From positions 360,593 through 424,592 of the forward strand of contig JADMKP010000010.1 of assembly GCA_015478775.1 (NCBI GenBank): a stretch of DNA of 64,000 bases, written 5' to 3'. This document shows positions 9,464-19,441 of the stretch, one piece after another. Each line of letters opens with the position of its first letter. The first letter of the stretch is position 1. The position numbers were made by a program, and so were the translations under genes. This stretch comes from Fermentimonas sp. (GTDB lineage: Bacteria > Bacteroidota > Bacteroidia > Bacteroidales > Dysgonomonadaceae). Below the pieces are notes generated by a model, which was not told where the DNA came from, ran no database searches, and saw only the letters and a list, made by a program, of their open reading frames with translations.

Positions 9464-9826
9464 TTAATCCAAAGATGGCCTTTGGTTATCTTTTCTTTTA
9501 AGATAAAAGATTTCTGTTTCATCTTTTGAATCACGTAATATCTGAATCAGTTCAAAACCTTCTTTACTAAGCATATTAAGAACATCAATCATACCATTAA
9601 AAGAAACAACCCTCCTTCTTTCATCAGTAATCTGAGGAATTCTTCCACCTTGCCCCCAATCAAACCTTACAGATATCTTAGAGCTAAGTAGAGCACCCGT
9701 ATCGGCCCATACTCTAATATATTCTGTTTCAATTTCACTTATTGGTGTTTCATTTACATATTGTGCATTAGCAAAAGAGAAACATCCGATTGATAACATC
9801 GTTAATAAAAAAAGTTTTAGTTTCAT
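9464..9826 (-). CDS. small exported protein of unknown function (DUF4177-like C-terminus)
   Basis: The 120-residue protein has a clear signal peptide (MKLKLFLLTMLSIGCFSFANA, cleavage before QYVNE). The mature part is about 98 residues. Its end, MIDVLNMLSKEGFELIQ followed by FYLKRK, resembles DUF4177-type small domains, in which a 'GWELV' stretch precedes a final 'FYLKR' strand. No catalytic motif is visible. The gene stands 43 bases downstream of lepA on the same strand, so it may be read from the lepA transcript. Confidence 0.75.
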   Translation of the reverse strand: MKLKLFLLTMLSIGCFSFANAQYVNETPISEIETEYIRVWADTGALLSSKISVRFDWGQGGRIPQITDERRRVVSFNGMIDVLNMLSKEGFELIQILRDSKDETEIFYLKRKDNQRPSLD

Positions 9827-9869
9827 AATTACTAGTTTATAAATTTGGTTTAAGTATATATCAAAGGGT

Positions 9870-11657
9870 TTAATCTAGTTTAAGTACAGCCAAGAAAGCC
9901 TTCTGCGGCACTTCAACATTACCCACCTGCTTCATACGCTTCTTTCCCTCTTTCTGCTTTTCTAGAAGTTTACGCTTACGAGATATATCACCACCATAAC
10001 ATTTTGCGGTAACATCCTTTCTAACAGCCTTAATAGTTTCACGAGCAATAATCTTAGCACCTATAGCCGCCTGAATAGCAATATCAAATTGCTGACGCGG
10101 AATAAGCTCTTTCAGCTTCTCACACATTCGTCTACCAAAAGTCTGAGCATTATCAAAATGAGTAAGAGTAGATAATGCATCCACCGGTTCTCCATTCAAT
10201 AAAATATCCAAGCGAACCAATTTAGAAGGCCTAAAATCATGCATCTGATAATCAAAAGAAGCATATCCCTTAGATATACTTTTTAGCTTGTCATAAAAGT
10301 CAATTACAATTTCACCAAGAGGAATATCGTAAATGATTTCAATTCTGTTTCCTGAAATATAATTCTGTTTTATAAGCTCACCACGTTTTCCCAAGCAAAG
10401 AGTCATTATAGGCCCAATATACTCAGTAAAAGTAATAACAGATGCACGAATATACGGCTCCTCAATATAATCTATCAATGTAATATCAGGCAAACCACCG
10501 GGGTTATGCACCTCCTTCATATTTCCCTTTTTATCATAAACCTTATATGAAACGTTAGGAACAGTAGTAATAACATCCATATTAAATTCCCGTTCAAGTC
10601 GTTCCTGCACAATCTCCATATGCAACAATCCAAGAAATCCGCATCTAAATCCAAATCCAAGTGCAACAGACGATTCAGGTTGAAATGTTAACGAAGCATC
10701 ATTTAGCTGCAATTTCTCTAACGAAGACCTTAGATCTTCAAAATCTTCACTATCAATAGGATAAACACCAGCAAAAACCATTGGTTTAACCTCTTCAAAC
10801 CCCTCAATAGCCTTAGGTGCAGGGCGTTTAAGATGAGTAATTGTATCACCCACCTTCACCTCTTTAGAAGTTTTAATACCAGAAATTATATAACCTACGT
10901 CCCCACAAAAAACTTCAGCTCTAGGTTCCATACCTAACCGAAGTATGCCCACTTCATCAGCATCATACTCCTTGCCGGTATTTATGAACTTAACAGAATC
11001 GCCTTTTTTAATAGATCCATTCTTTATTTTAAAATAAGCAATAATACCACGAAATGAATTAAACACCGAATCAAAAATTAAAGCTTGCAAAGGTGCCTCA
11101 GGATCACCTGCAGGCGCAGGAACACGCTCAATAATGGCACTTAATATCTCTTCAATGCCGATACCCGTTTTCCCGCTGGCTCTTAGAACTTCCTCTCTGG
11201 GCGTACCCAAAAGCTCCACAATCTGGTCCTCCACCTCATCAGGCATAGCACTATCAAGGTCTATTTTATTAATAACCGGAATAATTTCCAGGTCGTGTTC
11301 AATAGCCATATACACGTTAGATATAGTCTGCGCCTGAATTCCCTGAGCCGCATCAACAATTAGCAATGCACCCTCGCAAGCGGCAATAGAGCGCGACACC
11401 TCATACGAGAAATCTACGTGCCCCGGAGTATCAATAAGATTCAGTATATATTTCTCGCCTTTATACACATAGTCCATTTGAATAGCGTGACTCTTAATAG
11501 TAATTCCACGTTCACGTTCCAGATCCATACTGTCGAGCACCTGAGACTGCAAATTTTTGCCTTCCACAGTTTTTGTAAACTCCAGAAGTCTATCAGCCAA
11601 GGTGCTCTTTCCATGATCTATATGAGCTATGATACAAAAGTTTCGTATTTTATTCAT
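9870..11657 (-). CDS. lepA: elongation factor 4 (LepA), translational GTPase
   Basis: The 595-residue protein has the usual LepA length. GTPase motifs: AHIDHGKST (residues 11-19), DTPGHVDF (76-83) and NKID (130-133). Domains II, III and V resemble EF-G, and the C-terminal domain specific to LepA is present (basic stretch [18 protein letters not shown] near residue 565). LepA acts on ribosomes, promoting back-translocation or initiation under stress. It lacks a signal peptide here and is cytoplasmic. The start is ATG at 11657. Confidence 0.97.
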   Translation of the reverse strand: MNKIRNFCIIAHIDHGKSTLADRLLEFTKTVEGKNLQSQVLDSMDLERERGITIKSHAIQMDYVYKGEKYILNLIDTPGHVDFSYEVSRSIAACEGALLIVDAAQGIQAQTISNVYMAIEHDLEIIPVINKIDLDSAMPDEVEDQIVELLGTPREEVLRASGKTGIGIEEILSAIIERVPAPAGDPEAPLQALIFDSVFNSFRGIIAYFKIKNGSIKKGDSVKFINTGKEYDADEVGILRLGMEPRAEVFCGDVGYIISGIKTSKEVKVGDTITHLKRPAPKAIEGFEEVKPMVFAGVYPIDSEDFEDLRSSLEKLQLNDASLTFQPESSVALGFGFRCGFLGLLHMEIVQERLEREFNMDVITTVPNVSYKVYDKKGNMKEVHNPGGLPDITLIDYIEEPYIRASVITFTEYIGPIMTLCLGKRGELIKQNYISGNRIEIIYDIPLGEIVIDFYDKLKSISKGYASFDYQMHDFRPSKLVRLDILLNGEPVDALSTLTHFDNAQTFGRRMCEKLKELIPRQQFDIAIQAAIGAKIIARETIKAVRKDVTAKCYGGDISRKRKLLEKQKEGKKRMKQVGNVEVPQKAFLAVLKLD

Positions 11658-11710
11658 TTAATATATTTATAACCTAATAATAATTCAAGATATTTACCGT
11701 TCGCAGGGAA

Positions 11711-13108
11711 TTAAAAGTCTGCATTATTCGGAGTTCTTGGAAACGGGATGACATCACGTATATTTGTCATTCCAGTAACAAACAACATTAAACGTTCAAA
11801 TCCTAGTCCAAAGCCCGCATGAGGCGCAGTGCCAAACTTTCGTGTTTCAAGATACCACCAAATCGGATCAGTATTCATTTTAATTGCCTTCACATGATCC
11901 ATCAATTTATCATAATCCGATTCACGCTCCGATCCACCAATAATTTCACCAATCTTAGGAAAAAGCACATCCATTGCACGCACAGTTTTTCCGTCCTCGT
12001 TATGTTTCATGTAAAACGACTTAATCTCTTTTGGATAGTCGGTCATAATCACCGGACGTTTAAAATGCTTCTCAACAAGATACCTCTCGTGCTCAGATTG
12101 AAGGTCCGCTCCCCAATAAACAGGAAACTCAAACTTATGTCCCGATTCCTCAAGAATTTTAACCCCATCGGTATATGTAAGTCTCACAAACTCATTATCA
12201 ACAACAAAGCGCAAGCGTTCAACCAATTCCTCGTCATACATCTTAGCCAGAAATTCAATATCATCTTTGCAATGCTCAAGAGCATAACCAATAAGATATT
12301 TCAGGAAATCTTCAGCCAAATTCATATTGTCAACATTATCATTAAATGCAACCTCAGGCTCAATCATCCAAAACTCAGCAAGGTGACGCGGAGTGTTAGA
12401 GTTCTCTGCCCTAAAAGTAGGACCAAATGTATAAATAGCTCCCAATGCCATAGCACCCAACTCACCCTCAAGTTGCCCCGATACGGTGAGATTTGTCTGC
12501 TTACCAAAGAAGTCTTCCGAAAAATCTATTTTCCCTTCCTTCGTTTTAGGAGGATTACTTAAATCAAGAGCCGTTACTTCAAACATCGATCCTGCTCCCT
12601 CTGCATCCGAAGCTGTAATAATGGGAGTATGAAAATAGAAGAACTCTCTATCATTAAAATACTTATGAATTGCATACGACATATGATGGCGCATTCTAAA
12701 GATTGCTCCAAATGTATTTGTACGAGGACGAAGGTGTGCAATTTCTCTTAAAAACTCCAATGAATGCCCCTTCTTCTGCAAAGGATAAGTAGTAGGATCT
12801 GCTCCCCCATAAATCTCAACCTCTGTAGCTTGTATTTCAACGGTTTGCCCTTTACCTTGCGATTCTACGAGCTTACCGTTTACATTAATACAAGCACCGG
12901 TTGTTATTGGCTTAAGAAACTCTTCACCAAACTGCTCTATATTAATAACAATCTGTATGTTATGAATAGTTGAACCGTCGTTTAAAGCCACAAAACCAAC
13001 ATTCTTATTACCTCTGCGGGTACGCACCCACCCTTTTACATTTATCTCCTCTCCAAAATTATTTAGCTGTAAAGCCTCTGAAATTTTAAACCTCTTAATT
13101 TGTTTCAT
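11711..13108 (-). CDS. asnS: asparaginyl-tRNA synthetase
   Basis: The 465-residue class II synthetase charges tRNA-Asn. The N-terminal OB-fold anticodon-binding domain (residues 15-110, with [16 protein letters not shown]) is followed by the catalytic core. Motif 2 is [20 protein letters not shown] (near 230) and motif 3 is [10 protein letters not shown] near residue 437. The AsnRS-type FRAENSNT sequence, rather than the AspRS version, and the [12 protein letters not shown] element support the Asn specificity. It lies 53 bases upstream of lepA and 59 bases after the pseudouridine synthase, all on the same strand. Confidence 0.97.
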   Translation of the reverse strand: MKQIKRFKISEALQLNNFGEEINVKGWVRTRRGNKNVGFVALNDGSTIHNIQIVINIEQFGEEFLKPITTGACINVNGKLVESQGKGQTVEIQATEVEIYGGADPTTYPLQKKGHSLEFLREIAHLRPRTNTFGAIFRMRHHMSYAIHKYFNDREFFYFHTPIITASDAEGAGSMFEVTALDLSNPPKTKEGKIDFSEDFFGKQTNLTVSGQLEGELGAMALGAIYTFGPTFRAENSNTPRHLAEFWMIEPEVAFNDNVDNMNLAEDFLKYLIGYALEHCKDDIEFLAKMYDEELVERLRFVVDNEFVRLTYTDGVKILEESGHKFEFPVYWGADLQSEHERYLVEKHFKRPVIMTDYPKEIKSFYMKHNEDGKTVRAMDVLFPKIGEIIGGSERESDYDKLMDHVKAIKMNTDPIWWYLETRKFGTAPHAGFGLGFERLMLFVTGMTNIRDVIPFPRTPNNADF

Positions 13109-13167
13109 AATCCAACACCGTTATCCCACTCAAGAGATTAAGTTGTATAATATTTCTAATTTATTAT

Positions 13168-14466
13168 TTAATCAAACGCACCCATACGAAGCATATTCAC
13201 TTCTTGTTCCGATAAATAGCGCCATTTACCACGAGAGAGTTTTTTCTTTGTAAGACCTGCAAAATACACTCTATCAAGCTTCATTACCCTATAACCAAGA
13301 CTTTCAAAAATGCGTCTTACAATTCTATTCTTGCCCGAGTGAATTTCAATACCCACTTGAGTTAAATCTTCCTCAGTAACATAACTGATTGCATCAGCGT
13401 GAATCTCACCGTCTTCCAGCTCAATCCCATCAGCAATAGCCTGCATATGTTCCATCGAAACCGGTTTATCAAGCCAAACCTGATAAATCTTTCTCTTCTC
13501 GTACTTAGGATGTGTTAATTTAGATGCCAAATCACCATCATTTGTAAGCAATAAAACACCAGTAGTAGCCCTGTCAAGACGACCAACCGGATAAATCCTT
13601 TCCGAAGCTGCACTTTTCACAAGCTCCATCACAGTCTTACGGTTTTCCGGATCATCTGTAGTAGTAACAAACCCTTTAGGCTTATTCAGTAAAACATAAA
13701 CTTTACTCTCAAGCTGCACCGTTTGATTATGAAACATAACTTCATCGGCACGAGTTATTTTTGTACCTAGCTCTTTAATTACCTCACCATTTACTTTCAC
13801 AACACCCGCAAGAATAAACTCATCTGCCTCTCTACGTGAGCAAATACCTGCATTAGCAATATATTTATTCAAACGAATTGGTGCAGTAGGATCTGCGTTT
13901 TCCTTGTATTTAACCTGTTTAAATGGCTTTTTCTTTTTAAGAGTTTTGCCACCTTGCGATGATGAACTATAACCAGAGTCCTGATTATTACCCCAACCCC
14001 TGTTGCCACCATAACCACTCCCCTGGCCACGTGGTTGCGATTGAACACGCTCACCAACTCTTGGGCGTCTTTTTCTTACACCATCATCACTGCTTCCACC
14101 TCCCGATGAATCTCTTTGTGGTCTGGAGTTATAGGATCTCTCCGATCTATCATAATTACCTTGTCTGTCGGAGTTATAAGATCTGTCTGAATTATACGGT
14201 CTAGCCGGTCTGTCAGAATTATATGACCTGTCTGAATTATACGGTCTGGCTGGCCTGTCCGAATTATATGACCTGTCTGAATTATACGGTCTGGCTGGCC
14301 TGTCCGAATTATAAGGCCTATCAGTGTTATAAGACCTATCAGGCCTTTCAGATCTATCAGATCTCTCTGAATTATTACCATCTCTTTGAGTTCTGGAAGA
14401 GTGTCTCTCATTTCCCGCGCTGTAAAAACTTTTCTTCGGGCGCGATTCTTCGTTGTTTGTTGTCAT
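13168..14466 (-). CDS. rluB: 23S rRNA pseudouridine synthase (RluB/RsuA family) with repetitive N-terminus
   Basis: The 432-residue protein has a conserved C-terminal half: an S4 RNA-binding domain (about 197-243, RLNKYIANAGICSRREAD) and the RsuA/RluB catalytic domain with GRLDRATTGVLLLTNDG (Asp298 catalytic). The first 190 residues form a disordered extension rich in Arg, Ser, Asn, Asp and Tyr, then Gly and Lys, with three copies of a 15-residue repeat at residues 56-100. Such tails occur in Bacteroidetes homologues and may bind RNA. E. coli RluB is shorter (about 290 residues). Assignment to RluB rather than RluE/RluF is by family resemblance. Confidence 0.88.
   Translation of the reverse strand: MTTNNEESRPKKSFYSAGNERHSSRTQRDGNNSERSDRSERPDRSYNTDRPYNSDRPARPYNSDRSYNSDRPARPYNSDRSYNSDRPARPYNSDRSYNSDRQGNYDRSERSYNSRPQRDSSGGGSSDDGVRKRRPRVGERVQSQPRGQGSGYGGNRGWGNNQDSGYSSSSQGGKTLKKKKPFKQVKYKENADPTAPIRLNKYIANAGICSRREADEFILAGVVKVNGEVIKELGTKITRADEVMFHNQTVQLESKVYVLLNKPKGFVTTTDDPENRKTVMELVKSAASERIYPVGRLDRATTGVLLLTNDGDLASKLTHPKYEKRKIYQVWLDKPVSMEHMQAIADGIELEDGEIHADAISYVTEEDLTQVGIEIHSGKNRIVRRIFESLGYRVMKLDRVYFAGLTKKKLSRGKWRYLSEQEVNMLRMGAFD
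14167..14301 (-). repeat. three tandem 45-bp coding repeats in rluB
   Basis: The repeat encodes three copies of RPARPYNSDRSYNSD (residues 56-70, 71-85 and 86-100). The DNA copies are nearly identical, with a few synonymous changes in the copy nearest the C-terminus. Shorter YNSDR-like units flank the array. Copy number is likely to vary between strains. Confidence 0.9.
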
Positions 14467-14601
14467 TGTTGCAATTACTTTTTTGTTTTAAAATCAAACC
14501 TCACGGTTTTTAACTTAGCTAAAACACATTCCGGTTATTAAGTATATAATCACCGGCTCTCAATTTTTCCTTAAAAATTACGGTACATTAATGTTATAAA
14601 T

Positions 14602-15948
14602 TTATATCCCAGTATATGATTGCGGAGTTATTGCTTTAAGCTCTTCTTTCACCCTATCGCTAACATCCAAGCCCTCAATAAATTCAGCAATACTATCTCT
14701 GGTAATATGTTTATTGGTGCGTGTCAGATCCTTTAATGCTTCATATGGTTTTGGATAACCTTCGCGTCTCAATACTGTTTGTATTCCCTCAGCAACCACT
14801 GCCCAGTTATTCTCCAAATCCCTGTCTATCGCCTCCAAATTTAATAACAATTTATGCATCCCTTTTGTTGTGCTTTTTATTGCAATTAATCCATGAGCAA
14901 CAGGAACTCCAATATTTCTAATAACAGTAGAGTCTGTCAAATCTCTTTGCAACCTCGAAATGGGTAGTTTAGCCGCCAGATGCTCCAATATAGCATTAGC
15001 AATACCCAAGTTGCCCTCAGCATTCTCAAAGTCGATAGGGTTCACCTTATGAGGCATAGCCGACGAGCCAATCTCTCCCTCTTTAATCTTCTGTTTAAAA
15101 TACTCCATCGATATATATTGCCATACATCCCGACAGAAATCAATAAGAATATTATTGATACGCTTCATTGCATCAAAAGAAGCAGCAAAAGCATCGTAGT
15201 TCGAAATCTGGGTAGTATATTCCTCACGCTTCAATTTAAGGCTATTAAAAAGGAATTTATTACCAAACAACTTCCAATCAACATCTGGATATGCAACCTT
15301 ATGAGCATTAAAATTGCCGGTAGCACCACCAAATTTAGCTTTAGCAGGAATATGTTTTAACACCTCAAGTTGATTAGATAATCTATATGAAAAAACCTTT
15401 AGCTCTTTCCCTAGGCGTGTTGGAGAAGCAGGTTGCCCGTGCGTACGAGCCAACATCGGAATATCCTTCCACTCATCGGCCAAACCCTCAATTAATGCTA
15501 TCAACTTCTCAAGCTCCGGAATATACACCATATTCAGGGCATCCCTCCACATCATTGGAGTTGCCGTATTATTAATATCCTGCGATGTTAATCCAAAATG
15601 AATAAACTCTTTAAATTCCGATAAATTAATAGCATCAAACTTCTCTTTCAAGAAATACTCAACAGCCTTAACATCATGATTAGTAACACCCTCAATTTCT
15701 TTAATGTCCTGTGCATCATCCTCATCAAAACCAAGGTAAATACCCCTAAGCCTGTTCAGCTTATTTACATCTATCCCTTGCAAAGATACAACAGTAGGTT
15801 CGCTACATAATGCAATAAAATATTCAATCTCCACCTGCACCCTATACTTAATAAGTGCATACTCTGAAAAGAAAGGATACAGATCTGTAATTTTTTCTCT
15901 GTATCTTCCATCAATAGGTGATATTGCTGTGAGTTGGTTTAAGTTCAT
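14602..15948 (-). CDS. purB: adenylosuccinate lyase
   Basis: The 448-residue enzyme acts twice in purine synthesis: it removes fumarate from SAICAR and from adenylosuccinate. The fumarase/aspartase signature loop SSAMPHKVNPIDFENAEGN is at about residues 291-309. An HGLTSQDI-like segment (FGLTSQDINNTATP) near 118 and ARTHGQPASPT near 167 are further active-site regions. The long form of about 450 residues is the one seen in Bacteroidetes and enterobacteria. It lies 135 bases upstream of the pseudouridine synthase gene on the same strand. Confidence 0.96.
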   Translation of the reverse strand: MNLNQLTAISPIDGRYREKITDLYPFFSEYALIKYRVQVEIEYFIALCSEPTVVSLQGIDVNKLNRLRGIYLGFDEDDAQDIKEIEGVTNHDVKAVEYFLKEKFDAINLSEFKEFIHFGLTSQDINNTATPMMWRDALNMVYIPELEKLIALIEGLADEWKDIPMLARTHGQPASPTRLGKELKVFSYRLSNQLEVLKHIPAKAKFGGATGNFNAHKVAYPDVDWKLFGNKFLFNSLKLKREEYTTQISNYDAFAASFDAMKRINNILIDFCRDVWQYISMEYFKQKIKEGEIGSSAMPHKVNPIDFENAEGNLGIANAILEHLAAKLPISRLQRDLTDSTVIRNIGVPVAHGLIAIKSTTKGMHKLLLNLEAIDRDLENNWAVVAEGIQTVLRREGYPKPYEALKDLTRTNKHITRDSIAEFIEGLDVSDRVKEELKAITPQSYTGI

Positions 15949-16040
15949 TCTTATTGTGATAATTATCTACTTTTATTAAGCTACAAAAATAGTGATAATT
16001 ATAGAGCCATAAAAATTTTGATAAAAATAAATGAAAATAT

Positions 16041-16071
16041 TTTGCTAGAATGTAAAAAGGTTCTATCTTTG
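16041..16071 (+). promoter_or_regulatory. Bacteroidetes-type promoter of tRNA-Val
   Basis: TTTG (16041-16044), a 19-base spacer and TATCTTTG (16064-16071) match the phylum consensus exactly. The tRNA begins 69 bases after the -7 box. Confidence 0.8.
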
Positions 16072-16139
16072 CATTCGCTTTTCAGGAAAACAATTACTCA
16101 TAGCGATGAGAAACAAAAAGAAAAGCCAAAACATTATGA

Positions 16140-16214
16140 GGGCGTTTAGCTCAGCTGGTTCAGAGCATCTGCCTTACAAGCAGAGGGTCGGCGGTTCGAA
16201 TCCGTCAACGCCCA
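16140..16214 (+). tRNA. tRNA-Val (anticodon TAC)
   Basis: The cloverleaf is complete: acceptor GGGCGTT pairs with AACGCCC, the anticodon stem TCTGC pairs with GCAGA around loop CTTACAA, and the T-loop is TTCGAAT. Anticodon TAC is at 16175-16177. Discriminator A is at 16214. The CCA end is not encoded. Confidence 0.96.
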
Positions 16215-16221
16215 CAAAATT

Positions 16222-16260
16222 AAAGCACTTATCGATTTATTTCGGTGAGTGCTTTTTTTT
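16222..16260 (+). terminator. intrinsic terminator after tRNA-Val
   Basis: AAAGCACT (16222-16229) pairs with AGTGCTTT (16248-16255), with ATCGA/TCGGT pairing inside, followed by a run of T. The core CACTTATCGAT is shared with the terminator after tRNA-Met. Confidence 0.85.
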
Positions 16261-16390
16261 GTTTAATAACCTAAAGTCGTTTAATAAATCTTTAGTCAAA
16301 TCAGAACTACCAACTAATCGGAGAAAGTCCGTACATCCTTCGGATCCTCCTCGAAAATTTCAATGAGAATCAAGAGAATGTGCAGACAAA

Positions 16391-16420
16391 TTGCATCTTT
16401 ATTAACTTGATGTATATTTG
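16391..16420 (+). promoter_or_regulatory. Bacteroidetes-type promoter of the pyrimidine dimer glycosylase gene
   Basis: TTG (16391-16393), a 19-base spacer and TATATTTG (16413-16420) match the consensus. The ATG follows 26 bases after the -7 box. Confidence 0.75.
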
Positions 16421-16446
16421 TAGCTCACTAAACAGATGAAAATATT

Positions 16447-16875
16447 ATGAGACTTTGGTCTGTACACCCAAAATACTTGGATGCAAAGGGTATTGTTGCA
16501 TTGTGGAGAGAGGCATTGCTTGCCAAGCATGTTTTGGAGGGAAAAACAAAGGGATACAAAAATCATCCGCAGCTTAATAGATTTAAGGATACAACAAATG
16601 CTGTTGACTTTATAAATTTGTACTTAAGCGGTGTGTGGCTGGAGGCTAATGTGCGAGGTTATAATTTTGACCGTAATAAAATTGATTGGAATTTTATTAT
16701 TGGCAGTTTAACTGTTACAAGCGGTCAGATGGAGTATGAAAGATCGCATCTGCTGGGCAAGTTACAGTTGAGGGATGTTGAGAAATTTAAGATTGTTGAA
16801 AAGATAATTAGCCTTGAGTCTCACCCTTTGTTTGAGATAGTAGAGGGAGAAATAGAAAATTGGGAAATTGTTTGA
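16447..16875 (+). CDS. pyrimidine dimer DNA glycosylase/endonuclease V family protein
   Basis: The 142-residue protein matches the Pyr_excise family, related to T4 endonuclease V, by its N-terminus RLWSVHPKYLDAKG, then LVALWREALLAKHVL-like sequence and GKTKGYKNHPQLNRF (residues 33-47). T4 endonuclease V cuts the glycosidic bond of UV-induced pyrimidine dimers and then the backbone. Bacterial members are mostly uncharacterised, so the activity is inferred. It has its own promoter, follows tRNA-Val, and converges on the receptor gene to the right. A position next to a tRNA is compatible with horizontal acquisition, but no integrase is present. Confidence 0.85.
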   Translation: MRLWSVHPKYLDAKGIVALWREALLAKHVLEGKTKGYKNHPQLNRFKDTTNAVDFINLYLSGVWLEANVRGYNFDRNKIDWNFIIGSLTVTSGQMEYERSHLLGKLQLRDVEKFKIVEKIISLESHPLFEIVEGEIENWEIV

Positions 16876-16930
16876 TGGTTAGTCATTCAATTGCCCAATA
16901 ATCATAAAGAATATTTTTCTTGTTATGTAG

Positions 16931-19309
16931 TTAGAACTTAATCATTACTCCAATTGCTGGAAGAACGGTTCCGTTGTATGTTTGAATTTGTCGCAGTATT
17001 TGCTTTTCGGGGTTAGATGGGTCGTCCATAATCATGCCGCTTGCATCTCTGTTGGTGTATATTGGGGTGCTCTCCGACTGGAAGTTGTATGCATTCTGAA
17101 CATCAAGGTAGAAGTTGAGCATCATCTTCTCGAAATAGAATTCCTTGTCGAGTCTCAAATCTAGCTGGTGTGAGTCTTTAAGTCTGAGTGTATTGTAGTT
17201 GTTGTAATCGAGATATGGCCTGTTGCTTACCAGCCAAGCGTCTTTATTTGTTGATAGCTCCATATCTATTGGAGAGAATGGTGCGCCACCAACGTAGCGC
17301 CAACGCATTGATACATTCCAGTTTTTGGGAAGGTTGTAACTTCCAAGTAGGTTTACCATATGGCGGGTATCCCAGTTGGATGGTCTGTACACTCCGTCGG
17401 CACCTGTGAATTCACTTTTAAACAGTGTGTAGGTTACCGTGCTGTTGAAATTTTTATAATCCATTAGCTTACCCGAGAACTCGATACCGTATGCCCTACC
17501 CTTGCCGGTGGATATAATTTCTTCATCGCCAATTTGTCCGTAATCTGTGCCTTTGCCAGCTATACTCATTCCGTCGGTTACAGAAAGTGGGTAGTTGCTG
17601 TAAAGCTTATAGAAGCCCTCGAGGTTAAATGTTAATTTGTTGCTTGGCTCAAATGCAAAGCCTGCAATTGCCTGGTTGGAGATGATATGCTTGAGGTTCT
17701 CGTTTTTGTTTACAAATATGCCTTGCTGGTCTTTAAACCCAAGTGTTGTGTAGGCGGGGCGCATAGCGTATCTACCAACATTGGCGTTTATATCCCACTT
17801 ATCTGTAATCCTGTATGAAGCAGAGAAACGTGGTGATATTTGGTTTAGCGGATTCTTCATATTGCTGTTGAAGTTGTTTCCGATTGTATTAATGCCCAAT
17901 GATAGTGATAGCTTGTTATCAAGATAAGTGTCTGAGGCTTGCACAAATGCCTGATAAGACCAAAGATCTAGTTCTGTATTGTAAATTAAATCGTTAAGAG
18001 AGCCATTGCTAAAAACTTTGCGGTTGGTTTTGTTTATGTAATGAGAATAAGTCATACCAGCACCAAAGAGAAGTTTTACGGGCAGGTCGGGGTAACTTCT
18101 CTCGAATCGTAGCTTGTTTTCTGCTTCATCCGATAGGTAGTCTGATGATTTGGGTTGCGACTCATCGTTGTTGGGGTATTTAAAGTTTCTGTTGCGCAGC
18201 ATATTTCTGCTTAGTACCCATGTATCGAAATAATTTGTGCTAAATCGTTTGTAAACCGTACCAATTGTATAATTCCATTGCTGATAAACAGGGAGGTAAT
18301 CAAGCAAATAGCGTTGTGCCTCTGTGCCATCTTCCTGCAAATCGGTGTTTAACTTCATGTTGTCAATTGCTCCAAGACCGATTATAGAGAGTTCGTTTTT
18401 GGGATTGATTTGATATTTATACTTTACCTGAAAATCGTTGTAGGTAGGAAGAAACGGCAGTCCGATAAATTTAAACAGCAGCTGCAGGTATGATTGACGG
18501 GCCGAAACTATGAAGGTTGATTTGTCTCCAATGGGTCCATCCATTGTAAATGCCGCATCCGAAGCACCAATTCCTACCTGGGTGTGGATACGGTCGCGGC
18601 TACCATCTTTTTGACGAATATCCATTACCGAGCTTAATGAGTTGGGCCTGTTGGCTGGGAATGCGCCTGTATAAAAATTGACCTCCCTTACGAAGTCGGG
18701 GTTTATAATTCCTACCACTCCTCCCGATGACCCTTGTGTGGCGAAGTGATTGATAATTGGTATTTCTATGCCATCGAGATAAAATACGTTTTCGGAGGGG
18801 CCCCCACCACGTACGATAAGGTCATTACGATTGGGATCGGTTGCGCCAACTCCGGGGAGCGACTGCACAGCTTTTGACACATCTCTATTTACACCGGCTG
18901 CTTTTTCTATATCTCTAACGCCTATTGTGAGATATGACACGGGGCTTTCGATTTTTCTGATATTCATTGTTGGACGCACCACCACTTCATCTATTAGTGT
19001 TGATGACTCGGGTACCGCTATATCTATAAATGCGGTTTGGTTGCCCTGAATATGCACCTCGGCAGATAGTGTGGTCTCAAAACCTACATAACTAACCATT
19101 AGGCGCACAAACCCGGGAGGGCCTATTATCTCGTAATTGCCATCGAGGTCTGTGGTTGTTCCAATTGTGGTTCCCTGAATTTGAACTGTTGCAAACTCTA
19201 GAGGTAAGTTATTTTTTTGGTTATAAACTCTTCCCTTCACAGTGCCGTTTTGAGCAAACGTGAACAGGCTCACTATAAGAAAAAGTGATGTAAATAAATA
19301 TTTGTACAT
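16931..19309 (-). CDS. TonB-dependent receptor with carboxypeptidase-like N-terminal domain
   Basis: The 792-residue outer-membrane protein has a signal peptide ending FTFAQ, a CarboxypepD_reg-like beta-sandwich (about 22-105, VKGRVYNQKNNLPLEFATVQI and GTTTDLDGNYEI), a plug domain (about 115-225, with NDLIVRGGGPSENVFYLDGIEIP), and a barrel ending in GVMIKF. The substrate is not known: no SusD partner and no riboswitch are adjacent. GC content is visibly higher than that of its neighbours, which suggests a different history. A four-helix-bundle gene and its terminator lie upstream, so it probably has its own promoter. Confidence 0.9.
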   Translation of the reverse strand: MYKYLFTSLFLIVSLFTFAQNGTVKGRVYNQKNNLPLEFATVQIQGTTIGTTTDLDGNYEIIGPPGFVRLMVSYVGFETTLSAEVHIQGNQTAFIDIAVPESSTLIDEVVVRPTMNIRKIESPVSYLTIGVRDIEKAAGVNRDVSKAVQSLPGVGATDPNRNDLIVRGGGPSENVFYLDGIEIPIINHFATQGSSGGVVGIINPDFVREVNFYTGAFPANRPNSLSSVMDIRQKDGSRDRIHTQVGIGASDAAFTMDGPIGDKSTFIVSARQSYLQLLFKFIGLPFLPTYNDFQVKYKYQINPKNELSIIGLGAIDNMKLNTDLQEDGTEAQRYLLDYLPVYQQWNYTIGTVYKRFSTNYFDTWVLSRNMLRNRNFKYPNNDESQPKSSDYLSDEAENKLRFERSYPDLPVKLLFGAGMTYSHYINKTNRKVFSNGSLNDLIYNTELDLWSYQAFVQASDTYLDNKLSLSLGINTIGNNFNSNMKNPLNQISPRFSASYRITDKWDINANVGRYAMRPAYTTLGFKDQQGIFVNKNENLKHIISNQAIAGFAFEPSNKLTFNLEGFYKLYSNYPLSVTDGMSIAGKGTDYGQIGDEEIISTGKGRAYGIEFSGKLMDYKNFNSTVTYTLFKSEFTGADGVYRPSNWDTRHMVNLLGSYNLPKNWNVSMRWRYVGGAPFSPIDMELSTNKDAWLVSNRPYLDYNNYNTLRLKDSHQLDLRLDKEFYFEKMMLNFYLDVQNAYNFQSESTPIYTNRDASGMIMDDPSNPEKQILRQIQTYNGTVLPAIGVMIKF

Positions 19310-19375
19310 AAATTTGATTATATATTCTTTGTATTAATTTTCACGATACTAAAACAAAGATACAAGATTTAAGTT

Positions 19376-19414
19376 CAAAAACACCCCAAAGACCTGTGAA
19401 GTGCCCTTGGGGTG
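19376..19414 (-). terminator. intrinsic terminator, minus strand
   Basis: CACCCCAA (19382-19389) pairs with TTGGGGTG (19407-19414). Reading on the minus strand, the stem is followed by TTTTT. It ends the transcript of the four-helix-bundle gene whose stop is at 19442. Confidence 0.85.
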
Positions 19415-19441
19415 CAATCAAATGAAAGATATGTATGAAAT

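Noticed and set aside
14167-14301. CRISPR-like array
   Set aside because: The units are direct coding repeats without spacers, and no cas genes are present.
14076-14411. Long alternative frames with repeats opposite or beside the rluB N-terminus
   Set aside because: They are shadows of the 45-bp coding repeats in the real frame.
16106-16366. Plus-strand ORF of 86 codons covering the tRNA-Val region
   Set aside because: It runs through a complete tRNA and its terminator and has no protein-like composition.
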